Part shown: piece by piece, positions 59,700 to 64,000 of the stretch
How the letters are laid out: every line of letters starts with the position of its first letter
Numbering within the stretch: position 1 is the first letter of the stretch
Source: Protopterus annectens
Lineage: Eukaryota > Chordata > Ceratodontiformes > Protopteridae
Length of the DNA stretch: 64,000 bases
Assembly: GCF_019279795.1 (NCBI RefSeq)
Contig: NC_056726.1
Coordinates: 1,133,648,031 to 1,133,712,030 of the forward strand
Direction of reading: 5' to 3'
Made by a program: the position numbers and the translations under genes
Notes under the pieces: generated by a model
Told to the model about the DNA's origin: nothing
Databases searched by the model: none
Seen by the model: only the letters and a program-made list of their open reading frames with translations

Positions 59700-60786
59700 A
59701 TAAGAAAGAAGGAGTGCTAGAAAAAGTGGGAGATAGAAAAGATGGACCAGGCTAGGAAGGAATACTGGTTGGCTAATAAAGATGCTAAGAAAAGGGTTGC
59801 AATAGCAAAGAACAGGGCATCAGAGGCACTCTACCAGCTTCTGGAAAGAGACTTGGTAAGTTGCACAATGAAACTATATCAGGATGCAAGACAAAGACAG
59901 AAAAATAAAGAAGATAGTCACACATCCTGCATAAGGGATGTCAGCAACAACCTGCTCACCCTTTCACAGGATATCAAAGACAGTTGAAAGAAGTACTTCC
60001 AGCGGCTTCTTAGTGAAGAAGATCCCACAGAATTTGTACTAGCCCAGATACTGCCTATGATGACAGAAAAAGAGGAGACCACCACAGAAGAAGTAAGAAC
60101 AGAACTAATGAAAATTAAGCCAGAGAAAGCAGCAGGATTAGAAGAGGTCACAGTAGCTATGATAAAGATGCTGAGTGAAAAAGGAGAAACATGACTCCTG
60201 AGGGTACTCATTGCAGTATGGAATGAAAGACATTATAAGCATACTCATTTTACAAAAACAAAGAGGACATCCACAACTGTGGGCAGTACAGAGGTATCAA
60301 ACTCTTGTCACATTTTATGAAAGTTCTGGAGAGGGAAACTGATAAACAGATATGCAAACTAGTATAAAGTAAGATGGGAGATGAGCAATTCAGGTTCAGA
60401 TCAGGATGCAGCACAACTGATCCAATGTGTGTAGTGAGATAGATAGCTAAAAATAAGCAAGAAATCAGGGAAGAGTACAACTGGGCATTCCTAGACTTGG
60501 AGAAAGCATATGACGAGGTCCCAAAAATGCTGATTTGGGTACTCATGCTGTGGTTCAAAGTCCCAGAAACATTGGCAGAATTAGTGCAAGCCATGTACAA
60601 CAACTCAGAGACTCAAGTATGAACAGTGGTTGGTTTCACAGAGGGGATCCCAGTGGGAGTAGGTGTGCATCAGGGCCCAACTCTGAGCCCCCTGCTGTTC
60701 ATAATGGTAATGGACTAAATTAAAACAGGTCAGAGGGGACAGATCAACAAGGTTGTTTATGCAGACTTATCAGACTTTATGCAGAC
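59700..60786 (+). pseudogene. RTE-like reverse transcriptase, N-terminal part
   Basis: A basic linker (59,742-59,987: WLANKDAKKRVAIAKNRASEAL) is followed by RT in broken frames: GQYRGIKLLSHFMKVLERETDKQI (60,290), EQFRFRSGCSTTD (60,390), WAFLDLEKAYDEVPKMLIW (60,480), GFTEGIPVGVGVHQGPTLSPLLFIMVMD (60,630-60,715) and NKVVYAD (60,750-60,766), where motif C is cut by the insert. At least three stops are in frame. It is dead. Confidence 0.75.
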
Positions 60787-61390
60787 ATCATTGGTTATAT
60801 GAAAAAGAGGACGGAAAAATATGTGCTGGTATTATACCAGCACATATTTTTTTCATCCTCTTAGGGTTGAAGAGCAAAAAAAAAAAAAAGTCTTTAGTCT
60901 TTTAGTCTTGTCTTTAATGTGGAACATTGCAGTTCCGCATTAAAAGACAAGACTTAGGGTTACCAGATTCTTCACACTAGGTGAAGAGCAAAAAAGGTCT
61001 TTAGTCTTTAATGTGGAACATTGCATTGCAGTTCCACATTAAAGACAAGTAGCTCTGTGTTTAGCGATTTTTGATTGGCCTGTATGCCAGTATTCGAGCT
61101 AATCAAAAACTCGTACAGCAGACCCTCTTCTGTTCAATGCGGAACATCAAGCAGTTCCGCATTGAACAGAGCTCCGTTTTTTGATTGGCTCATATACAGG
61201 TATATGAGCCAATCAAAAAAAAAAATCAAAGCAGAGGAAAGACTCACAACTAGGGATGTCTGGTTTTTGAAAATTTAGCGATTTGTCTGGGTTTTAAAAC
61301 CCAGACAAATCGCAGAATTTTCAAAAACTGCCCGGACAGGAGCCCAAAAAAGAGGATGTGACCTGGTAAACCCAGATGTATGGTAACCCT
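60787..61390. mobile_element. Multi-hairpin element (seven hairpins in 0.6 kb) inside the RTE-like RT
   Basis: Hairpins: H1 60,805-60,862 (centre GGTATTATACC); H2 60,904-60,955 and H3 61,004-61,046 (arms with TTTAATGTGGAAC); H4 61,067-61,110 (TTTTTGATTGGC-type arms); H5 61,129-61,170 (TCAATGCGGAAC arms, perfect); H6 61,177-61,220 (TTTTTTGATTGGCTCATAT arms); H7 61,264-61,327 (centre GGGTTTTAAAACCC). TATGCAGAC occurs at 60,758, at 60,778 and at 61,390, directly flanking the block, as a possible 8-9 bp target duplication, a length typical of hAT elements. The right end ATGGTAACCCT is mirrored at 60,956 (AGGGTTACCAG), not at the left edge. No protein is encoded. Confidence 0.7.
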
Positions 61391-61449
61391 ATGCAGACAA
61401 TGTGGCATTACATGCAGAATATGAACAAGAACTTCAGCAAAGGATGGGA

Positions 61450-62866
61450 GAATAAATTGCACTTGAATTGGATTAGGAAGAAGCTCTGCTTCACATGGAT
61501 GGGGAGCCTGTTCCGTAGATGGGGTAGTCTCTGGGATATATACCTATCTCTTCAGCAGCTCCTATTTATATCACAGGCAAGGTGTAAATCTTTAGAATGG
61601 GTAATTCTGCTACTGTTTGTTTTGTGGTTATGCAGAAGGTCCATCAGAATGGGGTGTGACAATGCCCTGTATGCCAGGCATAGATCTCCTCTCAAAAGCC
61701 TGTAGGAGACAGAATACAGGGATAGGGCTTTGAGGTGGTCTGCATAGGACATATTACTTATGTCCTGTATTCTTTTAGTTATTAACCTCTGTGGATGCTC
61801 CAACTGTTGGATATGCCTGCTTAGGTACATACCAAAGGGGGCATTGTACTCAATGATAGGTCTGATGAATGCCTAATCCAGTGGAACAATGAATTCCTTG
61901 GACTTAGATGCCATACCTTTGTTTATAAGTTGTGCAACATAGAATGATTTTCTCACCACTGTAGACACGTGATGATCAAAGGCTAGATTGCTATCTATGT
62001 GTGCCCCTATGTCCCTTACTACTGGGTCAACTCTAAGGGGTGTGTTATCAATATGATAGTTATCAGGGATGGATGACTTCCCAAAGGACATTATTATGCA
62101 TTTCTTGGCATTTAGTTTTAGTCCATGGCTCTGACACCAGTTATTTGTCTGTGTCAGCTCTTCCTGGAGAACATTTGTGTCAGTGTGAGATTCAATGACA
62201 GCTCCTAATTTGCAATCATCTGCAAATTTAGTCAGCCACAGACCACCTGCATTGGCCTTGACATCTGAGAAGTAAATGCCAAAAAAGAGCAGTCCAAGGA
62301 CTGATCCCTGAAGAACTCCACTTGTGACTGGCCTCTTTGTAGAGGTGGACTCCCCATTCTAACTTTATGGGTCCTGTCTGTGAGCCAGTTGGGTATCCAC
62401 CGGGTGACATATGAGTTTGTACCTCAACTCTTGAGTTTGTCAACAATGCCCGAGTAGGGTATTGTGTCAAATGCCTTGGCCAGGTCAAGGTAGGCAGTGT
62501 GAATGATTTTGCCCTCATCCATTGCTTTGGTGACCTTCTCAAAGAAGTCCACCAGGCTGAGTAGTCATGATCTGCCCTTGACGAAACCAAACTGGGTTGG
62601 GTCCAGTGTTTGGAGGTTTACTATATCTCTGTTGATCATCTCCTTGATATGTTTTCCATGGCTTTACATATATGACTAGTGAAACTTATGGGTCTGTAGT
62701 TTCCAGGGTCTGTAGATGGCCCACCTTTGTGCAGAGCGATGACTGTTGCCTTTCTCCATTCATGAGGCACGAAGCCTGTTTAGAGGCTACAGTTAAATAG
62801 TAATTCTGGAGGCCCTGATAGGTCATGTTTCATGCTATTTAGAAGGCATCCTGGGATATTGTCTGG
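61450..62866 (-). mobile_element. CR1-like LINE copy B2, minus strand, missing both ends
   Basis: ORF2 read leftwards from 62,866: finger region (ILLNSMKHDL..., ICKAMEN near 62,660), motif A region (62,460-62,500), motif B (SGVLQGSVLG-like near 62,320), motif C KFADDCKLG intact (62,230-62,205), and the C-terminal domain (VVRKSFYVAQLINKG, MYLSRHIQQLEHPQRL, WRDRYISQRL-like) ending at FKCNL near 61,452. It has no 3' UTR, stem-loop or octamer tail. It belongs to the same subfamily as B1. Confidence 0.8.
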
Positions 62867-63318
62867 CTTCAAATATTTGGGAGGGTTGTGTCCAGTACTA
62901 CTGCATGGCACAGAGACTGGGGCAGTAAAGGCAAAGTAGTTGAGGAAGCTAGAGGTGATGGAAATGAAGTACCTGAGATGGGTGGTAGGATGTACACTGT
63001 GGGACAGATGAAGAAATTAGGACATAAGAACAAAAGCCAAAGTAGCTCCAATTGCAGAAAAACAGAGCAGATTGTGGTGGTTCATGCACAAGTGCAGAAA
63101 AGCAGAAGATAATCTGGTAAAAAAGATTTGAAACAGACAGGAAGAAGGCAAGAGGAATGAGGGCATCCAGCAAAGAGGTAGATGGATTATGTAACAGAAA
63201 ATATGGTAGATTCAGGCATGAGTTTTGAAGAATGCAAGAGTGTGACATTTAATCAAGAGAGAGATTGTGAAAGTTGACATGACACCCTGACCCCATGTAG
63301 AAAATGGGAAAAGGGGGT

Positions 63319-63324
63319 TGATGG

Positions 63325-63366
<42 letters not shown>
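63319..63366 (+). repeat. (TGA)n microsatellite, tail of the RTE-like LINE
   Basis: About 15 TGA units directly after the last recognisable RTE-like sequence. Trinucleotide tails are common at RTE 3' ends, so this is probably the element's own terminus. Confidence 0.85.
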
Positions 63367-63367
<1 letters not shown>

Positions 63368-64000
63368 ATGTTCCCCCCTGTTTGGCCATAATCTGAGCTG
63401 GTCAGGCTGAGGTTTGTTGTACAACAGCCAGCTGACAAGATAAAAAGTATTTAAGCACATTTGCTATGAAGCTGTGAGTCCTTCTTCAGTCTCTGATGTC
63501 TGCTCTTTAACAGCTGAATCATTGTTTTGTACATAATTGAGATATATGAACACAAGTCACATTCATATTCCAACTACATTCAACCTGGTTACTCAGTCAT
63601 GAGATTACAGAGGAACTGCGGCTGTGTGTTCCTTCCCTTTTTGTCAAACCTCACCCTAAAAGAGCATTGGGGAGTGTTTTATAGTGGTTTGACAATAAGG
63701 AAATTTAATGAAAATGCTGACAAGAATGCATGCACTATATGTAATCTTAGCACCTCAGTTACACTTTACACCTTTCTTAATGAGAGGCAATAAATATAAC
63801 CTAAGTCCAATACCAAATGCTATAGTTTTGTTGAGCTGCTATTACATGTTTGCTTAATTTGTGTAATAGCTGGGTATGTGACCTGATCTAGCTGATCTGT
63901 TTTCAATAACAATCTGAGCTAATGGCAAAAAATAACAAATGTTCTAAACTCAGTAGGAGCAATGGCTTCAGATATAATCAGATTTTCAATACAGTAAATG
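63367..64000. other. No gene seen; flank of the RTE-like LINE
   Basis: A non-coding stretch after the (TGA)n tail. The longest open frame has no recognisable domain. I see no repeat I can name. Confidence 0.45.

Larger units (their letters stand above)
58440..63366 (+). mobile_element. RTE-like LINE, split by a multi-hairpin element and by CR1 copy B2
   Basis: Pieces 58,440-60,786, 61,391-about 61,450 and about 62,867-63,366 read as one LINE. The endonuclease start resembles RIAILTVGSLTDR near 58,710, then GDLNVYI (59,129), SHKFTFKSGQH (59,284) and QADFLLV (59,320). RT: DIHNCGQYRGIKLLSHFMKVLE, FLDLEKAYDEVPK, GVHQGPTLSPLLF and VYAD, interrupted, then DNVALHAEYEQELQQRMGE, and far downstream MKYLRWVVGCTLWDR and APIAEKQSRLWWFMHK. 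It ends in a (TGA)n tail. It shares the LEKAYDxVP pattern of RTE-type and 'craniofacial development protein 2-like' annotations. Confidence 0.75.

Overview
This window looks like vertebrate nuclear DNA from a repeat-dense, probably large genome. The evidence is CR1-type LINEs with an esterase-bearing ORF1, a Penelope-like element with a GIY-YIG nuclease, Tc1 transposons with ~200 bp inverted repeats, an L2/Rex1-like LINE, an RTE-like LINE, fold-back elements and dinucleotide repeats. There are no bacterial operons, ribosome binding sites or CRISPR arrays. A lungfish, amphibian, cartilaginous fish or similar non-mammalian vertebrate fits, but the species cannot be settled from sequence alone. 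I see no intact host protein-coding gene.

Layout. 0-1.1 kb: end of a CR1-like copy. 2.6-10.8 kb: three-level nest of CR1-like copies. 10.8-14.4 kb: the only stretch with gene-like exons, a decayed Myb/SANT-like multi-exon pseudogene. 14.4-17.9 kb: CR1 copy A3. 18.1-24.1 kb: minus-strand CR1 (B1) split by plus-strand copy A4. 24.1-28 kb and 29.9-35.2 kb: two copies of an older CR1 subfamily (C1 minus, C2 plus), the second split by a complete Tc1. 35.2-36.4 kb: ~247 bp tandem repeat. 36.7-38.5 kb: minus CR1. 39.2-42.9 kb: minus L2/Rex1-like LINE abutting a truncated Tc1. 43.2-43.6 kb: 438 bp fold-back element. 43.8-45.3 kb: very old LINE remnant. 46.3-47.0 kb: 143 bp minisatellite. 47.1-49.9 kb: Penelope-like element. 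50.2-54.2 kb: near full-length L2/Rex1-like LINE. 54.2-58.4 kb: most complete CR1 (D2). 58.4-63.4 kb: RTE-like LINE split by a multi-hairpin element and by a CR1 fragment.

The dominant family is one CR1 lineage in several subfamilies (labels A-D are mine). Its plan is: 5' UTR with short tandem repeats; ORF1 with a CxxC...CxxC finger and an SGNH/GDSL esterase; ORF2 with an APE endonuclease and reverse transcriptase; a 3' stem-loop; and a TATGAACC octamer tail. Catalytic residues or frames are broken in every copy, so none looks autonomous.

The most interesting signal is at the ORF1/ORF2 junction. Two copies carry T TTT TTA in the exact zero frame for -1 frameshifting, with ORF2 in the -1 frame. 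Two related copies have T4 instead, which puts ORF1 directly in the RQG frame of ORF2. Both arrangements suggest an esterase-endonuclease-RT fusion product. Other notable points are base-pair covariation in the 3' stem-loop, inserts consisting almost only of that stem-loop and tail, and two unusual hairpin-built elements.
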